From positions 310,001 through 374,000 of the forward strand of contig NZ_CP036282.1 of NCBI RefSeq assembly GCF_006974105.1: a DNA stretch of 64,000 nucleotides, read 5' to 3'. Both the position numbers and the translations under genes were made by a program. This DNA is from Rhodoferax aquaticus. GTDB lineage: Bacteria; Pseudomonadota; Gammaproteobacteria; Burkholderiales; Burkholderiaceae_C. How positions within the stretch are numbered: position 1 is the first letter of the stretch; each line of letters starts with the position of its first letter. The notes under the pieces were generated by a model. It had not been told where the DNA came from and made no database searches. It saw only the letters and a program-made list of their open reading frames with translations. Positions 14,262-23,727 of the stretch are shown here, one piece after another.

Positions 14262-15395
14262 ATGCGACTCCTTTCTACTTCCCATGGCACACGCAAGTCC
14301 GTTTTGAGTGCAGTGACCTGTATCTCGTTGGCAGTATTCCTCGCAAGTTGTGGCGGAGGTGGCAGCGGTTCAGCCTCGGGTAGCTCCGGGGACCGACGGG
14401 TGCGACTTGTCTACGCGACCAATGCGAACTCCAATACGGTCACAACTTTCTCGGTCAACGCCAGCACAGGCGCGCTGACGACCGTGGGAAGCCCTGTGGC
14501 CACAGGCAATAAGCCGCAGTCCATCGTGGTACATGCGTCTGGTAGCTTGGCCAGCATTGCCAATACGGTGGATGGTAGTGTGACGAACTACAGCATTCAA
14601 TCGAGCAACGGTGCGTTGACAGCGGTTGGCACGGCTCTGAAAACTGGGGCTGGCGGAGGGGCCAGCGGCGCCTACCAAGTGTTGCAGTCACAGTTGGGTT
14701 ATGTCTACGTGAGCAATAGTGGCGAGGCAACAGTCAACAAGTACGAGTCTGTGGGTGGAAACTTGGTGTCGGGGACATCGGTAGCCGCAGGGACCAATCC
14801 GCGCGCCTTGGCGTCTGGGGAGGCAGGTAGTGCGGTCTATGTGGCAAACAACACAACCCCCGGAAGTCTGAGGTCCTACACCGCCAACAACCTTGGCAAC
14901 CTCACAGCAGCCAGTACTTACACCGTGGGCAATAACCCCAGCGCAGTGTTGGTTTACGGCAGCTTTGTCTATGTGGCCAACAGCGCCAGTGGGGCCAGCA
15001 GCATTTCTGGGTTTTCTGGCGGTGCCAGCACGCTGGCTTCCACGGTGGGCAGCCCTTACAGCGCCGGAGGGCTAAATCAACCCAGTGGCTTGGCCCGCTA
15101 CAAGAGCTTCTTGTATGCGGCCAATTACGGCACCAATACTGTGTCGGGCTACACCATCAATGCCAATGGCTCGCTGACCGCGTTGACAGGAAGTCCGTTT
15201 GTTTTACCCAATGCGAGTGCTCGGCCTTTGTCCATTTACGCGCCCGCGACGGGCGAAAGCTTGTTGTATGTGGGAAGCGAAGTAAGCAATGACGTGACAG
15301 CTTTTACTGTCAACGCCAATACCGGTGCACTGACCGTGGTCGGTAGCTATGCCACGGGCGGTGCCTCGGTGTCCGCGATAGCCAGCACCTTTTAG
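14262..15395 (+). CDS. Lipoprotein with seven-bladed beta-propeller (lactonase-like)
   Basis: 377 residues from ATG 14262; the frame is open to a TTG at 14163, but the later start gives a clean lipoprotein signal ('AVFLASC', acylated Cys at about residue 30) followed by a Gly/Ser linker. The rest is a repeat of '(Y)(V/A)AN...NTV..(Y/F)...NA.TGALT..GSP' units about every 45-50 residues, seven in all, as in 6-phosphogluconolactonase-like and YncE-like propellers. Anchored to a membrane, facing the periplasm or outside. Enzymatic activity is uncertain; many relatives are structural or binding proteins. Low-complexity Gly/Ser/Thr/Ala content. Confidence 0.75.
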   Translation: MRLLSTSHGTRKSVLSAVTCISLAVFLASCGGGGSGSASGSSGDRRVRLVYATNANSNTVTTFSVNASTGALTTVGSPVATGNKPQSIVVHASGSLASIANTVDGSVTNYSIQSSNGALTAVGTALKTGAGGGASGAYQVLQSQLGYVYVSNSGEATVNKYESVGGNLVSGTSVAAGTNPRALASGEAGSAVYVANNTTPGSLRSYTANNLGNLTAASTYTVGNNPSAVLVYGSFVYVANSASGASSISGFSGGASTLASTVGSPYSAGGLNQPSGLARYKSFLYAANYGTNTVSGYTINANGSLTALTGSPFVLPNASARPLSIYAPATGESLLYVGSEVSNDVTAFTVNANTGALTVVGSYATGGASVSAIASTF

Positions 15396-15429
15396 CGCCG
15401 GGCGTTACTCTGTCTGATCTGCTAGGTGA

Positions 15430-15867
15430 CTACTGGGTAATAGCCACCAGCACACTGCAGGGCGCGTGGGCAATGAGGGTTTTGGACACAGAGCTCTTCC
15501 ACCATCTAGCGGCCCAACCGTCTAAGTGTTTGTGGCCCACCACTATCAAATCGGCCTTGATCTTCTTGGCGTATTCGGTGATTTCTTCGACCGTGTCACC
15601 GTGCAGCAGAGTGCCGCTGGCTTGGTGGCCGGCGGTTTTAAGGCGGCCTAGGCCTTCGTCCAAGACCTCTTGCATGGCCTGTTTTTCGCGCTCCATCATG
15701 CCGCTGTCGTAGACCCCCGCTTCGGTGGCGACTAGGCCAATATGCAAAGGGAGCACGGCGACTAGCGCCAACTCTGCGTGTGACCACTGGGCTAGGTCTT
15801 GGCAATCAAGTAGTGCTTTTTGACCGCTGGGTGAGCCGTCGTAAGCCAACAAAATTCGCTTGTACAT
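15430..15867 (-). CDS. Universal stress protein UspA family
   Basis: 145 residues from ATG 15867, which has a strong AGGAGG ribosome binding site; the frame extends further upstream but without support. 'KRILLAYDGSPSGQKALLDCQDLA' begins the Usp fold, and 'ADLIVVGHKHLDGWAARWWKSSVSKTLIAHAPCSVLVA' carries the GxxG...S ATP-binding pattern in changed form (GHKHLDG-x9-SVS). Cytosolic, likely a dimer, induced under stress in relatives. Single gene, convergent with the propeller lipoprotein. Confidence 0.92.
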   Translation of the reverse strand: MYKRILLAYDGSPSGQKALLDCQDLAQWSHAELALVAVLPLHIGLVATEAGVYDSGMMEREKQAMQEVLDEGLGRLKTAGHQASGTLLHGDTVEEITEYAKKIKADLIVVGHKHLDGWAARWWKSSVSKTLIAHAPCSVLVAITQ

Positions 15868-16029
15868 AAGAAGCCTCCTGAAAAGTGGGAGAGTGCAGAT
15901 GGGCAAGCTAAGCATAGGCCGTGCCGCACTGGCGTGCAAGTGTGGTCAGACCCTAATGGATGCTTGACTGAGTGGTGCCTAGTCTCGGTAGACTCGCCGC
16001 ATGTTTGATGCAACGGATGAGTTCAAAGT

Positions 16030-17103
16030 ATGTCTATACACCGTGTTTCGCTAACGCGCGCCGCCCACGTTGCGGTGTGTCTTTTGGCCCTGGGGAGCGG
16101 CATGGGGGCCATGGCGCAGGCCCCCGCTCCGCGGGTGGCACCTGCAGGCGGCATATGGTCTGCGGGGGCAGGGTTTGAGTTTGCGCTCAAAGACAAAAAG
16201 GCGCTGAAAACCCGCCGCTCGGTCAGTGGCCTAGCCTGCAACTTGAACGCCAAGGGCGAGCGTGTGTGTCTCATGGCCTTTGACGAAGGCGTGCAAGCGC
16301 GCTATGCCGTGGCGCGTGACGGGCAACTGCTGCCGGATCCACAGCCGGTGGAATTAGCCCGTGGTGATGGTGAGTTGGACGCCGAAGGCGCAGCCAGCGA
16401 TGGCCGCTATCTGTATGTCACGGGTTCGCACTCGGCCAAGCGGTCGGATTGCGCCAGCAATCCCGATAGCCGGCATGTGGTGCGCATGGCGCTAGATCCC
16501 CAGACGGGTAAGGCGCAAGCGGGCCCGGTGGCGGACACCGGTCGCCTCTGGTCGGTGATGCAGTCGGTGCCGGGCTTGAGTGCTTACGTGGGCGATGGGA
16601 AATGCTTGGGCTCCGAGCCTGGGCAGCAGGGCATCAACATCGAAGGCTTGGCCGTGCGTGACGGGCGTTTGTACTTTGGCTTCAGAGCCCCGGTTCTGCA
16701 GGGCACCGCCATGGTGCTTTCGGTGGACGCCGAGGCACTGTTTGGTGCGGGTGACCCCAAGCCAGTGTTGGCGCGGGTAGCCTTGGGGGCGAACCGCGGC
16801 ATACGCGACATGGTGGCCGTGAAAGACGGCTTTTTGCTATTGGCAGGCCCTGACGATGGCAAAGCCAACCAAGGTGTGGCGTGGACCATTCACGGGTGGG
16901 ACGGCAAAGCCAGCGCCCAAGGCGCGCGCACCAAGCACCTGGCCACGCTGGACCTCCGTGGCGTTGCGTTGCGCAGCTGTGATGCCGAGCTCAAGCCCGA
17001 AGCCTTGGCCGTGCTGCAAGAGACTGCCAGCACTTACCAGGTGCTGGTGCTGTCAGACGGCATGTGCGATGGCGGTCCGTTGGCGTTCACACTGGCCCGG
17101 TAA
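16030..17103 (+). CDS. Exported DUF3616 family protein
   Basis: 357 residues. A signal peptide occupies residues ~1-30 ('VAVCLLALGSGMGAMAQA'). The mature part has repeated 'D.EG.A.DGRYLYVTGSHS' and 'NIEGLAVRDGRLYFGFRAP' segments, the hallmarks of DUF3616, a propeller-like family of unknown role. Four Cys residues in the mature protein could form disulfides, as expected in the periplasm. No operon partner on this strand; the next gene is convergent. Confidence 0.82.
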   Translation: MSIHRVSLTRAAHVAVCLLALGSGMGAMAQAPAPRVAPAGGIWSAGAGFEFALKDKKALKTRRSVSGLACNLNAKGERVCLMAFDEGVQARYAVARDGQLLPDPQPVELARGDGELDAEGAASDGRYLYVTGSHSAKRSDCASNPDSRHVVRMALDPQTGKAQAGPVADTGRLWSVMQSVPGLSAYVGDGKCLGSEPGQQGINIEGLAVRDGRLYFGFRAPVLQGTAMVLSVDAEALFGAGDPKPVLARVALGANRGIRDMVAVKDGFLLLAGPDDGKANQGVAWTIHGWDGKASAQGARTKHLATLDLRGVALRSCDAELKPEALAVLQETASTYQVLVLSDGMCDGGPLAFTLAR

Positions 17104-17139
17104 TGCACCACAGGCGTGTGCCGCGCACCACGCAGTGGT

Positions 17140-18195
17140 TTAAGCAGTCAGACGCCGCATCAGCCACTCCAGCGGCCCCAGCCTGAACCGCTGGGCCCAA
17201 ACCCAAGCGAATGCAATGGCCAGCGCACAGTACACGCCCGCCGCCCAAGCCACTTGGTGCAAGCTTTGGCCGCGCAGCCAGCCCATGGCTTCCAGGGTGC
17301 CCATGCCCAACACGATGTGCGCGATGTACAGGGTCAGCGTCATACGGCCTGCGGGCAAGACCACGCGGACCACCGCCGACTTCCCCCAGCGCTGGCCCAG
17401 CACCAGACATAGACCAATGACGCAGCTAGCCACCCCCGCCCCGGCGAGCGTGTACAAAGGCATGGGTGGCAAGGGGGCGATCCCCAGCCACTGCGCGTGC
17501 TGGGGCCACCAAGCGATGGCTTGTGCTGACACAGCGTGGGCACATGCAGCCAGGGCTGCGCCGCCTACCACCATGGCCCATTGCACCCGCGCTGTATGCA
17601 AAGCGGTGCGCGCCAAGAACAGTCCCCACAGCAAAAATGCAAGCCAGGGAACTACGGGGTGCCACCCGTTGAACAGCAGGTGTCGAAAAAAGCCGCCCAG
17701 CGTCCAGAAATCCACATAGTCCAGGGTCGCCCAATTCCATCCCAAGTTGTAGTCCCAGACCATCGCCAGCACAGGGAAGCCCAGTGTGACGGCTGCCGCC
17801 ACCGCCAACAAGGCGCGATGGCTCAGTGGCAACAAGGCAATGCCGCACACAAAGTAAACGGCGTAGTAGTGGATGATGTCGGCAGGGAATATGAGCGAGT
17901 TGAGCAAGCCGACGAGCAACAAAAAAGCGCTGCGCCGCAAGGTTTGGTGCACGGCGGCCCCGTAGTCCAGTTGTCGCACACCCAAGGCCAAGCCAATGCC
18001 GGCCAACACCACAAACGTAGCGGCGCTGCGGCCTTGCACGGCGTTGAACAGCGCCAGTAAACCACTCGGCTGGCCAGTGTCTACCCCCATCGCCAAGCGG
18101 AAGTTGACCATCACCATGCCGACCAAAGCAAGGCAGCGGGCCAGGTCCAAGCCCACGATGCGTGCAGTGTGTGCTGTCCCCATGGCTTCGCTCAT
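17140..18195 (-). CDS. DUF418 (YeiB-like) multi-pass membrane protein
   Basis: 351 residues with about ten membrane segments. 'RIVGLDLARCLALVGMVMVNF' at the N-terminus and the C-terminal 'LPAGRMTLTLYIAHIVLGMG...WAAGVYCALAIAFAWVWAQRFRLGPLEWLMR' are characteristic of DUF418/YeiB proteins, relatives of membrane acyltransferases. Function unknown. Its ATG overlaps the stop of the upstream TetR gene (ATGA), so the two are one operon and the TetR protein probably controls this gene. Confidence 0.88.
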   Translation of the reverse strand: MSEAMGTAHTARIVGLDLARCLALVGMVMVNFRLAMGVDTGQPSGLLALFNAVQGRSAATFVVLAGIGLALGVRQLDYGAAVHQTLRRSAFLLLVGLLNSLIFPADIIHYYAVYFVCGIALLPLSHRALLAVAAAVTLGFPVLAMVWDYNLGWNWATLDYVDFWTLGGFFRHLLFNGWHPVVPWLAFLLWGLFLARTALHTARVQWAMVVGGAALAACAHAVSAQAIAWWPQHAQWLGIAPLPPMPLYTLAGAGVASCVIGLCLVLGQRWGKSAVVRVVLPAGRMTLTLYIAHIVLGMGTLEAMGWLRGQSLHQVAWAAGVYCALAIAFAWVWAQRFRLGPLEWLMRRLTA

Positions 18196-18803
18196 TGGGT
18201 CAGCAGCTTGCGCAACAGGGTCGCAAGGTCTTCATTGGCGCGCTTGAGGGCCGCTGTTTTTGGGGCAAACAAGGCTGCCCGCAGTGCATGGCCTTCTATG
18301 GCGTCCAGCATGAGCGCGGCCGTCGCACTGGGAGGTAGCGTGGCATCTAATGCGCCCACGTCCATGCCGCGCGTCAGCGTGCGGCTGAGCACGGTGACCA
18401 AAACGGCGTGGTTCTTCGCAAATAGCGCTGCAAGGGCCGGGTTGCGTGCCGCTTCTGCAATGACCTCGCTGGTCAGCATGACGTTGTCGGGCTGCATGCA
18501 AATGGCTGCGTATCGCTTGGCAAAGCGCAGCAAGCCCTCCAGCGGTTCGGCGTGCTCAAGTGCCTCCAACAACGGATGCAGTTCTTGCATTTCTAGCGCC
18601 GCTATTTCTGCAATCAGGGCGTCTTTGTCGGCGAAGTGGTTGTACACATTGCCCACACTCACGCCAGCTTGGGTGGCGATGTCACGCATGCTGGCTTGGT
18701 GAAAGCCCTTCTCTACAAAGCAGTGCAGGGCGGCCAGCACAATGGTCTCTCGGCGCTGCGCGGTGCTGCGCTCGCGGCGCATGGGTTGTGGGTCTTGGTT
18801 CAT
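18192..18803 (-). CDS. TetR-family transcriptional regulator
   Basis: 203 residues. The DNA-binding domain is residues ~12-60 ('RRETIVLAALHCFVEKGFHQASMRDIATQAGVSVGNVYNHFADKDALI'), followed by a helical ligand domain. First gene of an operon with the DUF418 membrane protein. A perfect 8-bp inverted repeat (18824-18841) lies 20 bases upstream of its start, the standard place for autoregulation. Ligand unknown. Confidence 0.93.
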   Translation of the reverse strand: MNQDPQPMRRERSTAQRRETIVLAALHCFVEKGFHQASMRDIATQAGVSVGNVYNHFADKDALIAEIAALEMQELHPLLEALEHAEPLEGLLRFAKRYAAICMQPDNVMLTSEVIAEAARNPALAALFAKNHAVLVTVLSRTLTRGMDVGALDATLPPSATAALMLDAIEGHALRAALFAPKTAALKRANEDLATLLRKLLTQ

Positions 18804-18823
18804 ACGGTGCAGTGTAATGTATG

Positions 18824-18841
18824 AATGAACGACCGTTCATT
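18824..18841. promoter_or_regulatory. TetR operator (perfect palindrome)
   Basis: AATGAACG-AC-CGTTCATT: 8-bp arms, 2-base spacer. Position and shape match operators of many TetR repressors. It may also affect the divergent adenosine deaminase gene, whose start is 128 bases away. Confidence 0.7.
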
Positions 18842-18968
18842 TTCAATTCGCGAATCATGTAAAGGTGGATGCGCATGGGTGGATATAGCGTCTATCCCAG
18901 TTTGCCAATAAGGCAGCTTTTGAATCGCTGCAAAATGGTGCCCACGTCGCACTGCATAAGGGTTCACC

Positions 18969-19988
18969 ATGGGCACAGTTTTATCGACCAACACCGAGCA
19001 GCTTGCCCGCATGCGGGCCCTGCCCAAGGCAGAGGTGCATGCGCACTTGGAAGGGTGCTTTGAGCCCCATGTCTTGGCGCAGTGGGCCCAAGAGGCGGGC
19101 ATTGCCCTGCCACGCCCGCAGGAGCGCTTGTTTGAGTTTGCGGGCCTTGCAGACTTTTTGCACTTTCTGGATTGGGCCTGTGGCCTCGCCAATACGCGCG
19201 ACCGCTTGGCCCAGCTGAGCTACGGCTACGCCAAGCGCTTGGCTGACAGCGGTGCGGGGTACGCCGATGTAATTTTTAACCCCACGCATTGGGATGCATG
19301 GCATGGCCGCCTGCCTGCCATGGTGGATGCTTTGGATGCAGGCTTCAAAGCCGCAGAACACGACGGACTGCCGCCTGTGGGCCTGTGTGTCAGTGTGCTG
19401 CGCACCCAAACGGGTGACGCCGCTGCCGAACTCGTGGACCAGCTGATCGCCATGCGCCACCCGCGCGTCGTCGCCTTGTCGGTGGATGGCAACGAAGCCA
19501 CGGCGGGGCGCACCGGGCCACGGTTTGCCGATGCGTTTGCCAAAGCGGGTGCCGCGGGTCTGCGGCGCACAGTGCACGCGGGCGAATCCAGCGGCCCCGA
19601 AGGCGTGTGGGATGCCATACATCTCTTGGGGGCTGACCGCATTGACCATGGTGTGCGGGCTATTGAAGACCCTGCGCTTGTGGCGCTACTGGTAGAGCGG
19701 CAGATACCGCTGGGCGTATGCCCCACGTCGAACTTGGTATTGCGGGTGTACCCCTCTTTGCAAGACCACCCGGTCGACCGCTTGCGCCTGGCCGGCGTGC
19801 CGGTGTCACTGAATACCGATGACCCGGTGCTGCTGGGCGCGAGTTTGGAAGGCGAGTACGCCCAGTGCCAGGCGGCTTATGGCTGGAACGACGATGTGCT
19901 GCGCGCGGTGGCGCAAACGTCGGTGGATGCTAGCTTTGCCAACCCCGATATCAAACGCGGGCTGCGGGACAAGCTGGCACGCTGGTAA
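18969..19988 (+). CDS. add: Adenosine/adenine deaminase family enzyme
   Basis: 339 residues, the usual length. Zinc ligands are in place: 'KAEVHAHLEG' (two His), 'TVHAGE' and 'NTDDP'. Catalytic Glu/His are in 'HAGES' and 'RIDHGVRA'. It deaminates adenosine to inosine or, in the adenine deaminase branch, adenine to hypoxanthine; the branch cannot be decided by eye. An internal GTG-rich region offers no better start than ATG 18969, which follows an AAGG-containing site. Confidence 0.9.
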   Translation: MGTVLSTNTEQLARMRALPKAEVHAHLEGCFEPHVLAQWAQEAGIALPRPQERLFEFAGLADFLHFLDWACGLANTRDRLAQLSYGYAKRLADSGAGYADVIFNPTHWDAWHGRLPAMVDALDAGFKAAEHDGLPPVGLCVSVLRTQTGDAAAELVDQLIAMRHPRVVALSVDGNEATAGRTGPRFADAFAKAGAAGLRRTVHAGESSGPEGVWDAIHLLGADRIDHGVRAIEDPALVALLVERQIPLGVCPTSNLVLRVYPSLQDHPVDRLRLAGVPVSLNTDDPVLLGASLEGEYAQCQAAYGWNDDVLRAVAQTSVDASFANPDIKRGLRDKLARW

Positions 19989-20148
19989 AGCACTGGCGAT
20001 GGGCTCGTTTCTTAGGGGCAATTGCAAGCCTCGTCTATAGTCGCCGCAATCCGCAGTTTGGCCAGCGCGGGCTTTCAGGCTTCGACCCACACGTTGCCCT
20101 TGTGCAGCCCTTGGCCCCTGTTTTGCAGCACTATTTTGGAATGCCCCC

Positions 20149-22356
20149 ATGGAAATTAAAGTCAATTTTCTCGACAAGCTGCGTTTGGAAGCCAAGTTCG
20201 ATGATTTCACGGTGGTGGCCGACCAGCCTATCCGCTACAAGGGCGATGGCTCAGCCCCTGGCCCGTTCGATTACTTTCTGGCCTCGTCAGCCTTGTGCGC
20301 GGCTTACTTCGTGAAGTTGTACTGCTCCACGCGCAACATTCCGACCGACAACATTCGGCTGTCGCAGAACAATATGGTCGATCCAGAAAACCGCTACCAG
20401 CAAATCTTCAAGATTCAGGTGGAGTTGCCAGCGGATATTTCTGCCAAAGACCGGCAAGGCATTTTGCGCTCCATTGACCGTTGCACGGTGAAGAAAGTGG
20501 TGCAAGCCGGGCCTGAGTTTGTGATTGAAGAGGTCGAAAACTTGGATGCCGATGCGCAGGCCTTGCTGACCCTCAATCCGTCGTCTGAAGCTAGCACTTT
20601 TATCGCGGGCAAGGACCTGCCGCTGGAGCAAACCATTGCCAATATGTCGGGGGTGTTGGCGGCCCTGGGCATCAAGATTGAAATCGCCTCGTGGCGTAAC
20701 CTGGTCCCCAACGTGTGGTCGCTGCATATCCGCGACGCGCACTCGCCCATGTGCTTTACCAACGGCAAGGGCTCGACCAAGGAAAGCGCCTTGGCGTCGG
20801 CCTTGGGCGAATACATAGAGCGCCTGAACAACAACCACTTTTACGCTGGTGCGTATTGGGGCGAAGACATCGCCAACGCGGCCTTTGTGCATTACCCCAA
20901 TGAGCGCTGGTTCAAGCCCGGCAAGAAAGACGCGCTGCCCAAAGAAATCTTGGATGACTACTGCAGAAAGATCTACAACCCCGATGGCGAACTGCGCGGC
21001 TCGCACCTGATCGACACCAACTCAGGCAATAGTGAGCGTGGCATTTGTTCGCTGCCCTATGTGCGGCAGTCGGACGGCGCACAGGTGTATTTCCCGTCTA
21101 ACCTGATCGAAAACCTGTTTGTGAGTAATGGCATGAGCGCCGGTAATACGCTGGCCGAGGCCCAGGTGCAATGCCTGTCCGAGATTTTCGAGCGGGCAGT
21201 CAAGCGCGAAATTCTGGAGGGCGAAATCGCACTGCCCGATGTGCCGCCCGAAGTGCTGGCGAAGTACCCCGGCATCGTGGCCGGCATTCAAGGCCTGGAA
21301 GAGCAAGGCTTTCCGGTGCTGGTGAAAGACGCGTCGCTGGGTGGGGTGTACCCGGTGATGTGCGTCACCTTGATGAACCCGCGCACGGGCGGTGTGTTTG
21401 CCTCGTTTGGTGCGCACCCCAGCCTAGAGGTGGCGCTGGAACGTAGCCTGACGGAACTGCTGCAAGGCCGCAGCTTTGAAGGCCTCAACGATTTACCTCG
21501 GCCCACTTTCACCAGCGAGGCTGTGACGGAGCCCAACAACTTTGTGGAGCACTTCATTGATTCCAGCGGGGTGGTGTCGTGGCGTTTTTTCAGTGCCAAG
21601 GCGGACTACGATTTTGTGGAGTGGGATTTTTCTGGGCAGGGTGAAAACTCCAACGCCGAGGAAGCCGCTAGCTTGTTCGGCATTCTCACAAGCATGGGCA
21701 AAGAAGCCTATATGGCGGTGTATGACCAGCTAGGCGCTACCGCCTGCCGCATTCTGGTGCCGGGCTATTCGGAGGTGTACCCGGTCGATGATTTGATTTG
21801 GGACAACACCAACAAAGCCCTGCTGTTCCGCGCCGATGTTTTGAATGTGCACAGTCTGGACGACAAGCGCCTGAAAGCGCTGCTGGATCGTCTGGAGAAC
21901 AACGAGCTGGACGACTACTCCGACATCGCCACTTTGATCGGCATTGAATTTGACGAGAACACGGTGTGGGGCCAGTTGACCGTGCTGGAGTTGAAGCTGC
22001 TGATCCACCTCGCCTTGCAGCAGTTCGAGGAGGCACACGAGTTGGTGGGCGCCTTCTTGCAGTACAACGACAACACGGTCGAGCGCGGGCTGTTTTACCA
22101 AGCCTTGAACGTGGTGCTGGAGGTGCACTTGGATGAAGATTTAGCGCTCGACGATTACATCGCCAACTTCCGGCGGATGTTTGGTTCCCCCCGGATGGAT
22201 GCAGTGTTGGGCGCATTGGACGGCAGCGTGCGCTTCTTCGGCTTGACGCCAACGGGCATGCAGCTGGAGACCTTAGAGCGGCACCAGCGCCTGATCGACA
22301 GCTACAAGAAATTGCACACGGCGCGGGCCCGCGCGGCGGCGGCATCCGGCACCTAG
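20149..22356 (+). CDS. ycaO: OsmC-YcaO fusion protein (YcaO-type cyclodehydratase)
   Basis: 735 residues. Residues ~1-140 are an OsmC-like domain ('GDGSAPGPFDYFLASSALCAAYFVKLYC'), with Cys residues where OsmC has its redox pair. Residues ~165-560 are a YcaO domain with ATP-binding signatures ('GKGSTKESALASALGEYIERLNN', 'EAQVQCLSEIFERAVK', 'TELLQGRSFEGLNDLP'). The last ~170 residues are helical, TPR-like. YcaO enzymes activate amide backbones with ATP; the E. coli homologue is linked to beta-methylthiolation of ribosomal protein S12 with RimO. No precursor peptide, dehydrogenase or rimO gene is adjacent. Well preceded by a 160-base gap with no gene. Confidence 0.88.
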   Translation: MEIKVNFLDKLRLEAKFDDFTVVADQPIRYKGDGSAPGPFDYFLASSALCAAYFVKLYCSTRNIPTDNIRLSQNNMVDPENRYQQIFKIQVELPADISAKDRQGILRSIDRCTVKKVVQAGPEFVIEEVENLDADAQALLTLNPSSEASTFIAGKDLPLEQTIANMSGVLAALGIKIEIASWRNLVPNVWSLHIRDAHSPMCFTNGKGSTKESALASALGEYIERLNNNHFYAGAYWGEDIANAAFVHYPNERWFKPGKKDALPKEILDDYCRKIYNPDGELRGSHLIDTNSGNSERGICSLPYVRQSDGAQVYFPSNLIENLFVSNGMSAGNTLAEAQVQCLSEIFERAVKREILEGEIALPDVPPEVLAKYPGIVAGIQGLEEQGFPVLVKDASLGGVYPVMCVTLMNPRTGGVFASFGAHPSLEVALERSLTELLQGRSFEGLNDLPRPTFTSEAVTEPNNFVEHFIDSSGVVSWRFFSAKADYDFVEWDFSGQGENSNAEEAASLFGILTSMGKEAYMAVYDQLGATACRILVPGYSEVYPVDDLIWDNTNKALLFRADVLNVHSLDDKRLKALLDRLENNELDDYSDIATLIGIEFDENTVWGQLTVLELKLLIHLALQQFEEAHELVGAFLQYNDNTVERGLFYQALNVVLEVHLDEDLALDDYIANFRRMFGSPRMDAVLGALDGSVRFFGLTPTGMQLETLERHQRLIDSYKKLHTARARAAAASGT

Positions 22357-22383
22357 CGGTCTGGGCGCCTACCCAGGAACGCT

Positions 22384-23526
22384 TTATTTGCGCCGCGGCA
22401 AGTCCACGGTCTCCCCGATTTTGACCACAAAGAAATCGGTGTCCGTGAGTTGCTTGTCGGCCTTGGCGCTGGCAAGGTCGATAGGGGGCTGGTCCAGGGG
22501 TTCGTCAGTCAGCGCAAATGTGCCCCAGTGGATGCCCATGCTGCGCTTGGCACCCAGGTCCAGGTGGGCTTGCACCGCCTCGGCGGGATTCATGTGTTGC
22601 TCGCGCATGAACCAACGTGGCTCATAGGCACCTACTGGGATCAGGGCGACATCGAACCCGCCCCCTTGCTCTGCGCCGTGGCGCTGCGCGAAGCGCAAAC
22701 GCGTGTCCAGCATGTCCTTGCTATAGCCAGCGTCGCCGCCAAAGTACCAATGCAAGTCCTCAGCGAACACAGACCAACCGCCCCACAGCGTGGCGCTGCG
22801 GTCCCCTAGGCCGCGCGCCGACCAGTGTTGCACCGGAGTAAGGTAAAAGTCCACCCCGCGCACGGTGTGTTTTTGCCACCAGTCCAACTCCACCACACTG
22901 GAGATGCCCACGCTTTCGAACCATGTTTTTTGCCCCAGCGGCACCAAGAATGTAGTCATACGGTTTTGCGCCTGGGCCTTGGCAAACAGGGCGGCCACAC
23001 TGCTGCGGTCTAAATGGTCGTAATGGTTGTGCGAAATGACCACCACGTCGATGGGCGGCAGGTCGTCCAGCGCCACGCCGGGTGGCACCACCCGCTTTGG
23101 CCCAAAGAGTTGTACCGGCGAGGCGCGCTCGCTGAAGATGGGGTCGGTCAATACATTGAGTCCCCCGGCCTGCACCAACACACTGGCGTGGCCAATCCAC
23201 GTAATCGCGGGTGTGGAGGCAGAGCGGCCGGCTTGGCTGTCGCCCGCGCTTTGCTGGTAGCTGTGAATGCGGGGCAAATCTGGCCTTTGTGTCGGCGTAG
23301 GCACCTTGGCGGCCAGTGGAAACCCGCCCCGCCACGCCTCCCATTGCCACTTCAACAACTCACTGAACGGTTTATCCATGGCCCCGATGTAGTTGTTCTT
23401 AAACCCATCGGGGGTGTGGTGCGCCTTGGCGGGGTCGAAATGGGGATTGGCCTGCGCGGCCATACACAGAGCACTGGCGAGCAGCAGCGCTATACCGTGG
23501 TGCATAGGGGGGAAGAGCGAGGGCAT
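22384..23526 (-). CDS. Exported metallo-beta-lactamase-fold hydrolase (NAPE-PLD-like)
   Basis: 380 residues from ATG 23526 (AAGGAAA site upstream); the frame continues to 23727 without support. Residues ~1-25 form a signal peptide ('ALLLASALCMAAQA'). The zinc-binding motif HxHxDH appears as 'VVISHNHYDHLD' and later ligands in 'YFGGDAGYS' and 'MGIHWGTFAL'. This is the NAPE-PLD/UlaG-like branch: phosphodiesterase or lactonase activity on unknown substrates, in the periplasm. Single gene. Confidence 0.88.
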   Translation of the reverse strand: MPSLFPPMHHGIALLLASALCMAAQANPHFDPAKAHHTPDGFKNNYIGAMDKPFSELLKWQWEAWRGGFPLAAKVPTPTQRPDLPRIHSYQQSAGDSQAGRSASTPAITWIGHASVLVQAGGLNVLTDPIFSERASPVQLFGPKRVVPPGVALDDLPPIDVVVISHNHYDHLDRSSVAALFAKAQAQNRMTTFLVPLGQKTWFESVGISSVVELDWWQKHTVRGVDFYLTPVQHWSARGLGDRSATLWGGWSVFAEDLHWYFGGDAGYSKDMLDTRLRFAQRHGAEQGGGFDVALIPVGAYEPRWFMREQHMNPAEAVQAHLDLGAKRSMGIHWGTFALTDEPLDQPPIDLASAKADKQLTDTDFFVVKIGETVDLPRRK

Positions 23527-23727
23527 ATGAGGTTTCCTTAGCTGGGTGCGAGCATAGGAGAGGGCTGCGAACTCAGTGCTGGCTTGCGGCAAAAGCCCCA
23601 GAGCTATACGGGGGATCCGCCCGGCGCGAGTGAATCGTGGCATACGCAAGTGTGTGAAAACGATGCTGTTTGCAGTTGACCATAAACTGCCCTGCATTCT
23701 TCTCCCGGGCTTTCGCTTACGACTCAC

